From NCBI GenBank assembly GCA_002389705.1, contig DGQJ01000188.1, positions 1,193 to 8,277 on the forward strand: 7,085 bases of DNA. The letters are read 5' to 3'. This document shows, one piece after another, positions 1 through 6,882 of this stretch (the stretch's first letter is position 1; every line of letters starts with the position of its first letter). The notes beneath the pieces are model-generated. The model ran no database searches. It saw only the letters and a program-made list of their open reading frames with translations, and had not been told where the DNA came from. Both the position numbers and the translations under genes were made by a program. Source of the DNA: Bacteroidales bacterium UBA4417. Lineage in GTDB: Bacteria; Bacteroidota; Bacteroidia; Bacteroidales; UBA4417.

Positions 1-662
1 TCGGGGCCGTAACCTGTGCCTGCGCTGTTGGTAGCATAAGCACGTACATAGTAAGTTGTTTTTCCTTTTAAATTAGTAAGTACACTTACGTATGGACCTG
101 AACCATTGCCATTCTCAGTTTTGCTGTCGGCAACAGTAGGATTTGGTTTTGTTGACCAGCAAACGCCTTGTTTAGAAATAACGGCACCACCGGTAACCAT
201 CACTATACCGCCGCAGGAAGCTGATTTACCGGCAATTTCGGTAACAGCAGCTGTATTTACAGTAGGAACTACCGGTAATGTGGTAAAGTTGAATTCTTCA
301 CCATAAATGGTACTTCCATCTTCGAGGGTTGCGTATGAGCAGGCATAATACTTGGTAGCATAATTCAGGCCGGTTAAAGTAACCGGGTATGTAGCTCCCT
401 TTGTGTCGCCGGTATATACAGCTTTGCTGTTGGCAATGGTTGGTTTGGGTGAGGTGTTGTACACAATACCCTTTTCAACTACTCCGCTTCCGGCTGCTAT
501 AACAAAACCAGTAAGTGTCGCCCCGTCGGAAGTGATATTCGACAACTGTGAGGTTGAAAGCTTCGGATCTAATTTTACATCCGGGTCTTCCTTGGTACAT
601 GCGGCAAAAAATACTGACACTGTAACCAGGAGGGCCAATAATCTATATATGGTTTTTTTCAT
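1..662 (-). CDS. Surface lipoprotein with fibronectin-III/Ig-like repeats (C-terminus beyond window)
   Basis: Starts at the ATG read from 662 and runs off the left edge after 220 codons. Residues 1-21 are a lipoprotein signal peptide with lipobox FAAC (Cys22), followed by T-K-E-D, which fits the Bacteroidota surface-export signal of a lysine and acidic residues just after the cysteine. Two related beta-sandwich repeats follow, at about residues 34-127 and 133-220. They share a pattern of KG/QG-V-x-(Y/W)-(N/S)-T-x-P-x-PT-(I/V)-A-(N/D)-SK, then a (T)xL(T/K)G turn, then T-(K/T)-YY-x-(R/C)-x-YA. The second contains GVCWST and YYVRAYATNSAGTGYG, typical of FN3-like repeats in secreted Bacteroidota proteins. 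The gene lies 49 bp after the susE-like stop codon on the same strand, with an A8 run in the gap that may help translation initiation, so it is probably co-transcribed. In the classical sus operon this position holds SusF. The missing C-terminus could carry more repeats, a glycan-binding module or an enzyme domain. The function is inferred from context only. Confidence 0.85.
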   Translation of the reverse strand, partial: MKKTIYRLLALLVTVSVFFAACTKEDPDVKLDPKLSTSQLSNITSDGATLTGFVIAAGSGVVEKGIVYNTSPKPTIANSKAVYTGDTKGATYPVTLTGLNYATKYYACSYATLEDGSTIYGEEFNFTTLPVVPTVNTAAVTEIAGKSASCGGIVMVTGGAVISKQGVCWSTKPNPTVADSKTENGNGSGPYVSVLTNLKGKTTYYVRAYATNSAGTGYGP

Positions 663-711
663 AGTTCGTTTTTTTTGAGTCTGATTATTTTAACTAATCT
701 CTGAATTCACA

Positions 712-1764
712 TTAGTTCTTTACGATTGTACAACTATATTTGCTTCCTGCAACAGTAAGCGTGAGGGTATAGTTGCCTGCTGCATCAATAGGGATGTCTT
801 GACTGCCTCCATTATTCCAAAGATTGGTTAAGGAATATCCCGGATGTGCTGCATCACCAAGCCCTAAGTTGAAACCAGAAGAAGCGCTCCAGTTATCATT
901 TAACCTGAATTTGATAGCTCCAGCAGTTAGATCAAGTGTAATGGACCAGGTACCGCTAGTCGGATTGTAATCCATCTTTGTATCAGGTGTATTCCAACCA
1001 TTAGGGGTTGACGAACCGATTACTCCAACTCTATATGCTTCCAACTTATAGGTCAAGCCTTTGGTATCCGCGGTGAGTTTGTACCAACCACTTCCCGGGT
1101 CGGCAGGAATTGCAATAGCAGCTCCATTAACGGCGAGAACATTGTTATCTCCACCATAAAGAGTGCCAAAATCAGGGTCTTTAAGAGTGAAAGGTTTAGT
1201 AATGTCGAGTTTAACATAACCGAAGTAAGTGCCATCGCCTAATGCTGATTCAATTTTCTGATCCTTTCCGGAATTTAGTAAATCGAGGCTTGGCAAACCA
1301 TACAAAGTAACAGTTGCTGATTTTACGGCTGAAGTATAAACCAAAGGAGTATAACCAGTACCTGCATCTGCGGTTAGTACAGCGCGAATGCGGAAATCTA
1401 CTTCCGACGATTGGTCGGCAGGAAATTTTTTCAGCATTATGCTATTCAGGTCGCTGACAGTAATTTTCATAGAGGTATCCTGCACACCCGAAAGAATCGG
1501 CAGTACATCAGCAAAATTGGTTCCTTTGGCACATGCTTCGAGGGAATAGGTAGCCGAAGCCTTGAAACCCGGGTCAACTAAGGTACCTTTGAAAGTAAGT
1601 ACCTGGTTTCCGTTAGCCCTCTGAAGGGTTAAGTTGGGAAGGGAAACTATGGTTGGGGCTATTGGGTTTTCGGAGATCACTACGTTTGTCCCATCCTTTT
1701 CACATCCGGACAAAAGACTGATCAACCCAATGAACGTTAAAAATATGATTAAGTTATTCTTCAT
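712..1764 (-). CDS. susE: SusE/SusF-type outer-membrane glycan-binding lipoprotein
   Basis: 350 residues. The reading frame stays open upstream to 1830, but I chose the ATG at 1764 because it is followed at once by a lipoprotein signal (MKNNLIIF..., lipobox LSGC, Cys21, then E-K-D). It also lies 19 bp after the susD stop, whereas the longer start would overlap susD. Residues about 24-155 look like the SusE N-terminal Ig-like domain. Two tandem SusE/SusF-like modules appear to follow. Residues 157-242 end in the pattern LYGGDNN...GWYKLTAD...YKLEA. Residues 245-350 contain GSSTPNGW, GTWSITLDL, IKFRLNDNW and a final YTLTLTV...YSCTIV strand. Known SusE and SusF proteins hold starch at the cell surface through such modules and do not cut it. 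The second module has four tryptophans (257, 273, 292, 316) that could stack on sugars. The first lacks the usual Trp-containing opening and has only W227. The protein is somewhat shorter than B. thetaiotaomicron SusE (about 387 residues). Family assignment is strong; the exact ligand is inferred. Confidence 0.85.
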   Translation of the reverse strand: MKNNLIIFLTFIGLISLLSGCEKDGTNVVISENPIAPTIVSLPNLTLQRANGNQVLTFKGTLVDPGFKASATYSLEACAKGTNFADVLPILSGVQDTSMKITVSDLNSIMLKKFPADQSSEVDFRIRAVLTADAGTGYTPLVYTSAVKSATVTLYGLPSLDLLNSGKDQKIESALGDGTYFGYVKLDITKPFTLKDPDFGTLYGGDNNVLAVNGAAIAIPADPGSGWYKLTADTKGLTYKLEAYRVGVIGSSTPNGWNTPDTKMDYNPTSGTWSITLDLTAGAIKFRLNDNWSASSGFNLGLGDAAHPGYSLTNLWNNGGSQDIPIDAAGNYTLTLTVAGSKYSCTIVKN

Positions 1765-1783
1765 TGTTTTAGAGTTTAAAGGA

Positions 1784-3424
1784 TTAATAACCAGGATTTT
1801 GTTTGATGTTCGGGTTGGACGAAATTTCATCGCCGGGTATCGGGAATACGTTTAGCTTTTTAGCGGTATTGGTACCGTTGTAAACGCCGCCTTTCCATGC
1901 CCAGTTGTACCCTCCATCAGTAAATTTACCAAAGCGGACAAGATCGGTACGCCTTTGTGCTTCATAATAGAATTCGCGACCACGCTCAGCCAGAATAAAA
2001 TCTGCTGTGAGCTCACCTTCAGTAATATTACCATTGGTGTTGCCAAAAGCGCGTTGTCTTACAACATTAATGTCGGCTACTGCACCTGCCTTATCATTTT
2101 TCCTGAATTTGGCTTCGGCCCTCATCATATATGCATCAGCCAGGCGGAAAATAGGGAAGTCGGTGCTTGCATAAGCGGTGTTATAGTTAACAGCTTTGGA
2201 ACCATCGGCGTTCTTAGCTGTAAATTTATAAATACCTATACCATAATCGCCGCTTGATCCTGCGCTTGGAATATCAACGTTTTTCTTCACCTTGCAGAAA
2301 ATACGGGTATCGGGGCTCTGCTTAAACATTGTGTCCACAGTCCAGGGTATGGGGTTGTTGCCATACACCTCAGTTGTGTCGCCTAACATGGTATACATAA
2401 ACTGCTTCCGGGCGCGGTTACCGTTCCAGTTGGTGTTGGAGGTAAGGCCATGGAAATCTTCGGCCTTGATATAGCGTGCATCGCAGCTCGACTCAATGAT
2501 AAATGTAGTTCCAATATAACCTTGTGTGTAAACACCATCCAGGTTCCAACTGAAAATCATTTCAGGGTTACGTGTTGCGTCATTATCAGCACTGAAATTT
2601 TGCCTGTAGTTGGTAGCCAGCGAGTATTTTTTGCTGTCGAGAACTTTATTGGTATAGAAAATTACACTGTCGTATTTTTCAGTTCCGGTATATACTTCGG
2701 CATTCAGGTAAACGCGTGCCAGTAACATCCAGCAGGCAGCCTGGTCGGCTTGTGGGTACGAGAACTTGGGGGCGCCCAGTTTATTTTCGATGCTTCTCAG
2801 CTCGGCAGTAATATAATTGAATAGCTTTTTACGACCTTCAACCATATTTTCATCTAATTGTTTCGGGAAGAAGTTACCAACCTGGTCTTTTTCGGTAGTA
2901 AAAGGAGGATTCCCAAAAAGGTCCATATCATAAGCATATGCCAGAGCCCTGAGGAAGCGTGCTTCGGCATTGTAACGTACTATGGTTGGGTCATTGTTAC
3001 CGTCGGTATTCCTGATGAATTCGTTGGCATAGGTAACACTCAGGCTCAAACGCTGGTATAAAGCGGTGAGGAAAGGATTCTGAGGGCTCCAGGTTTGTGT
3101 ATTCAGGTCGGCAATACCAACATCGCCCCATGCGCAAATGGCCTCATCCGTTGTAATTTCCTGGAGGTTCCATAATGCACGTGTGGTGGTGAAAAAGTTG
3201 TTATCGGAGGCTGTGATATCGTCGGGGTATCCGCCGCCTTGACCAGCGATAATAAAACTTGCGTAGATTTTACCCAGTGCTTGCTGTAGGTATGCAGGGT
3301 CATCATTAAGATTACCTGACAGAATCTTGTTTTTATCAAGCGGGGTCACATCCAGATCTTTCACACATGATGAAATCATCAGTGTCGAAAGGAAAAAACC
3401 TGCTATTATTAATATTTTATTCAT
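1784..3424 (-). CDS. susD: SusD-family starch/maltooligosaccharide-binding lipoprotein
   Basis: 546 residues, full length for the family. Residues 1-19 are a lipoprotein signal with lipobox ISSC (Cys20), followed by V-K-D-L-D, so it should be anchored on the outer face of the outer membrane as the lid of the SusC channel. SusD hallmarks in order are EARFLRALAYAYDMDLFG (154-171), ADQAACWMLLARVYLNAEVY (226-245), DFPIFRLADAYMMRAEA (422-438), REFYYEAQRRTDLVRFGKF (483-501) and the end FPIPGDEI...NPNIKQNPGY (527-546). These are the helical TPR-like core and the RagB/SusD C-terminal region. By recalled alignment to B. thetaiotaomicron starch SusD, the glycan-contacting D73, R81, W98, Y296 and W320 correspond here to D74, R82, W99, Y303 and W333. 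The WKGG-x-x-NGT stretch (510-518) is also shared. This supports alpha-glucan as the ligand more strongly than family membership alone. The gene starts 22 bp after the susC stop, as is usual for a susCD pair. The alignment is from memory, not computed. Confidence 0.95.
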   Translation of the reverse strand: MNKILIIAGFFLSTLMISSCVKDLDVTPLDKNKILSGNLNDDPAYLQQALGKIYASFIIAGQGGGYPDDITASDNNFFTTTRALWNLQEITTDEAICAWGDVGIADLNTQTWSPQNPFLTALYQRLSLSVTYANEFIRNTDGNNDPTIVRYNAEARFLRALAYAYDMDLFGNPPFTTEKDQVGNFFPKQLDENMVEGRKKLFNYITAELRSIENKLGAPKFSYPQADQAACWMLLARVYLNAEVYTGTEKYDSVIFYTNKVLDSKKYSLATNYRQNFSADNDATRNPEMIFSWNLDGVYTQGYIGTTFIIESSCDARYIKAEDFHGLTSNTNWNGNRARKQFMYTMLGDTTEVYGNNPIPWTVDTMFKQSPDTRIFCKVKKNVDIPSAGSSGDYGIGIYKFTAKNADGSKAVNYNTAYASTDFPIFRLADAYMMRAEAKFRKNDKAGAVADINVVRQRAFGNTNGNITEGELTADFILAERGREFYYEAQRRTDLVRFGKFTDGGYNWAWKGGVYNGTNTAKKLNVFPIPGDEISSNPNIKQNPGY

Positions 3425-3446
3425 ATCTGTTCTGTTTTTTTAATGA

Positions 3447-6392
3447 TTAGTAGCTGAAACTTACGCCAAGCATAAAGGTACGGGGCCTTGGATAGAAATT
3501 GTTGTCAATACCATCGCTAACTTCAGGATCGAGGCCTTTGTATTTGGTAACGGTAAGTACATTCTGAACGGTGAAGCTTACACGTGCATTCAGTTTTTTA
3601 TAAATGTTTTCGAATTTATAACCAGCGCTCAGGTTATCCAGTTTGAAGAACGAACCGTTTTCTACAAAGTAATCGCTGGTAAACTGGCGTTTCACGAACT
3701 TGGTATCATCCAGGTAGGTTGGCATATTTTTCCAGTAACCGATCTGGTACATCTGGTCGTACGATGCGCCTGCAGCAACCTGGTTGTACACGTAGTTTCC
3801 GATACTTGCACGCGAACTGGCCGAGAAATCGAAGTTTTTATAGGTAAAACGGGCTGATAATCCAAGGAGGTAATCAGGTGCCGGGTTATGATAAATATAT
3901 TTATCTGCATTGTCGCCGTTAACGGTTCCGCCTTGTTCTGAAAGGTCAACATATAAACCTTCCATCGGATTTCCGTTTGCATCATAAACCTGCTGGTTCA
4001 CGAAGAAAGATTTTGCCGGGTAACCTACCCTGGTAACTTGTTTTGTACCGGTCATACCGTCTCCATACAGAATACCGATGAAGTTAGGATCGTCAGAAAC
4101 AAGCAGTTTGGTAATTTCGTTCTTGTTGTAACCAACATTGAAACCAAACGAGAGGTACATATCCTGTTTCGAAATAGGAACGAGATTCAGTGATAATTCA
4201 GCACCGGTATTTTCGAGGCTACCTACGTTGGTGGTTAAGGTGTTTGAGAAGTTACTTCCGCTGGGGATAGCAATCTGGTTCAACAGGTCGTCAGTAACGC
4301 GCTTGTATAAGTCGAATGATCCGGAAATACGATTATCGGCAAATCCGAAATCCAAACCAATATTCTGGGTAGTTGTTTGCTCCCATTTAATATTAGGATC
4401 GTATGGATCGGGACGTAAGGTGGGGATGTTTTCGCCACCTATCATATAATAGCTGCCTATGGATGACTGAACATACAAAGCCTGCGACGGATAGTCATTT
4501 CCTATATCCTGCTGACCGGTAACACCCCATCCTAAACGGAGTTTTAAGTCTGAAATGGCTTTAACATCTTTCAGGAAACCTTCTTCCTTGATTTTCCATG
4601 CAAAGGCTGCCGACGGGAATAAACCCCAGCGGTTATCTTCCGAGAAACGTGATGATCCGTCATCACGCAGCGTAAAGGTAAGGAGGTACCTGTCGAGGAG
4701 GGTGTAATTCAAACGGCCGAAGAACGAAACAAGGTAGTTTTCAGTGATAAAGGCGGTTTTGTCAACCTGCTGGGTTTGGCCTGTACGGTAAAAACCTGTG
4801 GTACGTGAATCGCCTTCGCGTTTGAAATGCTGCCACGAGTAACCTGCAGTAAGATCAATTTTATTAACACCAAATTCTTTTACATAGTTGAGGTAAAAAT
4901 CGAGGAGGTTATTGTAGTTTTTACCAGTATAGTCATTAATTTTTCCCCAGTATGGGTTGGTGATTACACTTGGCGAAGTAATCGGGCGGTTATTATGTCC
5001 ATCGCTTTTTGCATAATCAGTTGCCAGGTTCAGGTTGGCTTTCAGGTCGGGGAGGAAACGGAATTTGTAGTTGAACTGTGCATTGGCAATAACACGCTGT
5101 ACAACAGATTTATTGTCGGCAGCCATCAGTTGTTCAACCGGGTTAGGTGTACCCAACGATGCGCCGTAGTTGGCCCACTGGTAATACCCGTCGTACATTA
5201 CTCCATTATCTTTAACAACCTGTGTGGGATCCATGTTTATCGAGGACCCGATAGCACCGGTTTCGCCATAATTCTGGTTGGTATGCATTCCTTTAACATT
5301 GATGCTTACTTTCAGGTCTTTTTTGAAGAAAGTAGGATCGAGGCTGAGAGAAGCAGTGGTACGCTGCATATCAGTGTTTTTCAGGATACCGTTCTGGTCG
5401 GTGTAACCTACCGAAACACGGTAAGGCATATTTTTGGCAGCACCCGAAACACTCAGGTTATGATCCTGCGATACAGCTGTGCGGTAAATTTCTTTCTGCC
5501 AGTTGGTATTCTGACTGCCCAGCAGGTTGTATGTTTCAGGACTGTAAAGCGCTTTGTTTGAATATGCAATATTCCTCATCTGGTCGCCCGAATACACATC
5601 CATATATTTAATAGCTGTTGCTATAGAGGTGTTTCCGTCGTAAGTAATTTTCATTGCACCCACTGCACCTTTTTTGGTGGTGATGAGAATTACACCGTTC
5701 GAAGCCCTTGATCCGTAAATGGCTGTGGCCGAAGCATCTTTAAGTACAGTGAAAGTTTCGATATCGTTGGGGTTAACAAACGACAGGAAGTTTGAACTTC
5801 CCGATACATTATTGTTATCAATAGGAACACCGTCTATAATAATAAGAGGGTCGTTAGAAGCATTGAGTGAGGAACCTCCACGAACGCGGATAGTTGCACC
5901 TGATCCGGGGGCACCACCTGAGTTGGTGATAACAACACCGGCACTTTTACCAACAAGCAGGTCCTGGGGTGAGGTAATGGCTCCCTTGTTGAAGTCCTTG
6001 CTGCTGGTAACGCTGATAGAACCGGTAGCATCCGTTTTTTTAACGGTACCATACCCGATAACAACTACCTGCTCAAGTGTGGTCGACGATTGCTGCAATG
6101 CAATGTTGAGGGTGGTTTGGTTGGTAATAGTTACTTCCTGTGGATCGTAACCAATAAAAGTAAACGACAGTACTGAGCCTGGCTTTACTTTAAGTGAAAA
6201 CTTTCCGTCCAGATCGGTAAGCATACCAAGAGTGGTACCTTTTACCTGCACTGTAGCCCCGGGTAGCGAACTGCCATCCTTAGCATCTGAGACTTTTCCT
6301 GATACCTGAATTTCCTGTGCAAATGCCTGGAAGGCAAATGTGCAGGCAACAAACAGTAGCAGGATCCTGAAAGAGATTAAATTTTTCTTCAT
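3447..6392 (-). CDS. susC: SusC-type TonB-dependent outer-membrane glycan transporter
   Basis: 981 residues from the ATG at 6392. A start at 6407 (five residues longer, MKVRS first) is equally possible and has a more AT-rich upstream stretch. The frame stays open to 6476, but those residues do not look like a signal peptide. Residues 1-25 are a signal peptide ending AFA, followed by Gln26. Residues 28-100 are the carboxypeptidase-D regulatory-like beta-sandwich (VSGKVSDAKDG...GATVQVKG...GKFSLKV...FIGYDPQEV). A TonB-box-like segment LEQVVVIGYGTVKK spans 106-119. The plug domain (about 135-241) has the SusC signatures GAPGSGATIRVRGGSSLNAS, DPLIIIDGVP and VLKDASATAIYGSRASNGVI. The remainder is the 22-strand barrel, ending RPRTFMLGVSFSY. 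There is no extra N-terminal signalling (STN) domain before the beta-sandwich, so anti-sigma control is unlikely. It imports oligosaccharides into the periplasm using TonB-ExbBD energy, with SusD as lid. Substrate specificity is not readable from the barrel and is inferred from SusD and SusE. Confidence 0.96.
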   Translation of the reverse strand: MKKNLISFRILLLFVACTFAFQAFAQEIQVSGKVSDAKDGSSLPGATVQVKGTTLGMLTDLDGKFSLKVKPGSVLSFTFIGYDPQEVTITNQTTLNIALQQSSTTLEQVVVIGYGTVKKTDATGSISVTSSKDFNKGAITSPQDLLVGKSAGVVITNSGGAPGSGATIRVRGGSSLNASNDPLIIIDGVPIDNNNVSGSSNFLSFVNPNDIETFTVLKDASATAIYGSRASNGVILITTKKGAVGAMKITYDGNTSIATAIKYMDVYSGDQMRNIAYSNKALYSPETYNLLGSQNTNWQKEIYRTAVSQDHNLSVSGAAKNMPYRVSVGYTDQNGILKNTDMQRTTASLSLDPTFFKKDLKVSINVKGMHTNQNYGETGAIGSSINMDPTQVVKDNGVMYDGYYQWANYGASLGTPNPVEQLMAADNKSVVQRVIANAQFNYKFRFLPDLKANLNLATDYAKSDGHNNRPITSPSVITNPYWGKINDYTGKNYNNLLDFYLNYVKEFGVNKIDLTAGYSWQHFKREGDSRTTGFYRTGQTQQVDKTAFITENYLVSFFGRLNYTLLDRYLLTFTLRDDGSSRFSEDNRWGLFPSAAFAWKIKEEGFLKDVKAISDLKLRLGWGVTGQQDIGNDYPSQALYVQSSIGSYYMIGGENIPTLRPDPYDPNIKWEQTTTQNIGLDFGFADNRISGSFDLYKRVTDDLLNQIAIPSGSNFSNTLTTNVGSLENTGAELSLNLVPISKQDMYLSFGFNVGYNKNEITKLLVSDDPNFIGILYGDGMTGTKQVTRVGYPAKSFFVNQQVYDANGNPMEGLYVDLSEQGGTVNGDNADKYIYHNPAPDYLLGLSARFTYKNFDFSASSRASIGNYVYNQVAAGASYDQMYQIGYWKNMPTYLDDTKFVKRQFTSDYFVENGSFFKLDNLSAGYKFENIYKKLNARVSFTVQNVLTVTKYKGLDPEVSDGIDNNFYPRPRTFMLGVSFSY

Positions 6393-6595
6393 AGATCTGA
6401 CTTTCATGTTATTGAACAATTGATTAATTATTGGTTGATTTGATGTTTCTGGTTGGGGGGTAGATTGGTAAATCAATCGCCTGTATAAAAATAAGGTATT
6501 TTTAGCCTGAATATCGGAGAACGTTAAAAAAAAATGATTTGTTTGCCGATAATAATGCTTTTTAGCGCAATTTTTTTGCCATTAAAATCGGAACA
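6393..6595 (-). other. Predicted 5' leader of the susC operon mRNA
   Basis: About 200 nt separate the predicted transcription start (near 6595) from the susC start codon. The region is AT-rich. It holds a T9 run on the coding strand (6526-6534), a C6 run (6455-6460 on the opposite strand as G6) and a weak 5-bp hairpin, GATTG/CAATC, at 6463-6478. I see no Shine-Dalgarno site, as is usual in this phylum, and no riboswitch I can name. The 5' boundary depends on the promoter call. Confidence 0.4.
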
Positions 6596-6654
6596 ACAGC
6601 GCAAAGCTAAAAAAAGAATAATACGATTCAATACTTATTTTGCTCTTTTTTAGC
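6499..6654. repeat. Dispersed TTTTTAGC octamers around the susC promoter
   Basis: TTTTTAGC occurs on the plus strand at 6499-6506, 6559-6566 and 6647-6654, and on the minus strand at 6613-6606, where it runs into the -7 element. The copies at 6559 and 6606 form an 8-bp inverted repeat with a 39-nt loop. AGCGCAA is also repeated at 6564-6570 and 6598-6604. These may be regulator contacts, or simply chance in AT-rich DNA. Confidence 0.35.
6602..6631 (-). promoter_or_regulatory. Bacteroidota-type promoter for the susCDE operon
   Basis: Read on the minus strand, a TTG (-33 element, 6631-6629) is followed after 19 nt by TAGCTTTG (-7 element, 6609-6602). The -7 element matches the Bacteroidota consensus TAnnTTTG in all defined positions, and the spacing is within the usual 19-21 nt. 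Transcription would start about 6-8 nt further on, near 6595. No other stretch between susC and the regulator gene fits this consensus as well on the minus strand. The -7 element overlaps a CGCAAA half-site (6600-6605) identical to one arm of the palindrome at 6687-6700. Confidence 0.65.
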
Positions 6655-6682
6655 GTTTTCTGAAATTATTTTTCTGAAATCG

Positions 6683-6704
6683 TTTTCGCAAACGTTTGCG
6701 TAAA
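6683..6704. promoter_or_regulatory. LacI-family operator palindrome
   Basis: The core CGCAAACGTTTGCG (6687-6700) is a perfect 14-bp palindrome with a central CG. With flanking TTT and AAA it extends to a 22-bp inverted repeat (6683-6704) with one mismatched pair (6686/6701). LacI/GalR proteins bind such symmetric sites, with a hinge-helix leucine inserted at the central CG step. The regulator encoded 180 bp away is the obvious candidate. The site lies about 50 bp upstream of the susC -33 element, roughly -88 to -109 from the predicted start. This suits an activating, looping or autoregulatory role better than simple blocking of RNA polymerase at the susC promoter. Confidence 0.8.
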
Positions 6705-6882
6705 ATCACCCAAAAACTATTTTCTTTTTAATATAAATTACAAAGTGCAATTCCGGATAAATTATTGACAATCAATGTATCTTATTGTCGAAGTTACACT
6801 AACTATTTCCTGATTATTAATAAATCATTACATATTAATTATATTTCTATCTTTAACCGCAAATTTGTTCGCAACTTTAGGT
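6705..6882 (+). other. Upstream region of the LacI-family gene, no firm promoter
   Basis: AT-rich non-coding stretch between the operator and the regulator start codon. The only near match to a -7 element on the plus strand is CAAATTTG (6860-6867), which fits TAnnTTTG except for its first base. It has no TTG at the right distance upstream and would leave a leader of under 10 nt. The same spot contains CGCAAA (6858-6863), identical to an operator arm. An inverted repeat lies at 6767-6789. I see no coding sequence here. Confidence 0.4.
6767..6789. repeat. Inverted repeat GACAAT-N11-ATTGTC
   Basis: Perfect 6-bp arms (6767-6772 and 6784-6789) separated by 11 nt, about 94 bp upstream of the regulator start. 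The centre-to-centre distance of the arms is 17 bp. It differs from the CGCAAA-type operator, so if functional it would bind another protein. No poly-T tract follows, so it is not a terminator. Confidence 0.3.

Noticed and set aside
692..717. Inverted repeat AACTAAT / ATTAGTT at the end of the susE-like gene as a terminator
   Set aside because: The stem is 7 bp, almost all A-T, with a 12-nt loop, and no T-run follows on the transcribed strand. It is too weak to call a terminator.
1765..1830. Upstream extension of the susE-like gene to an earlier ATG
   Set aside because: The extra 22 residues would overlap susD and place a charged stretch ahead of a clear lipoprotein signal. The internal ATG at 1764 is far better.
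4827..5561. 244-codon open frame on the plus strand inside susC
   Set aside because: It lies wholly antisense to a well-supported transporter gene. Its composition (alternating V/I/F with scattered Cys) is what reverse reading of amphipathic beta-strand codons gives. It has no recognisable domain or promoter.
5719..6150. 143-codon open frame on the plus strand opposite the SusC plug domain
   Set aside because: Antisense shadow of the conserved plug and beta-sandwich coding sequence, with no family resemblance.
6408..6476. Upstream extension of susC to an ATG at 6476
   Set aside because: The added residues are polar and Pro/Gln/Asn-rich and precede an intact signal peptide, so they are most likely untranslated leader.
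6526..6534. T9 run in the susC leader as an intrinsic terminator or attenuator
   Set aside because: No stable GC-rich hairpin precedes it on the coding strand.
6860..6867. CAAATTTG as the -7 element of the regulator gene
   Set aside because: The first base of the consensus is wrong, there is no -33 TTG at a suitable distance, and the leader would be under 10 nt. I mention it only as a weak possibility.
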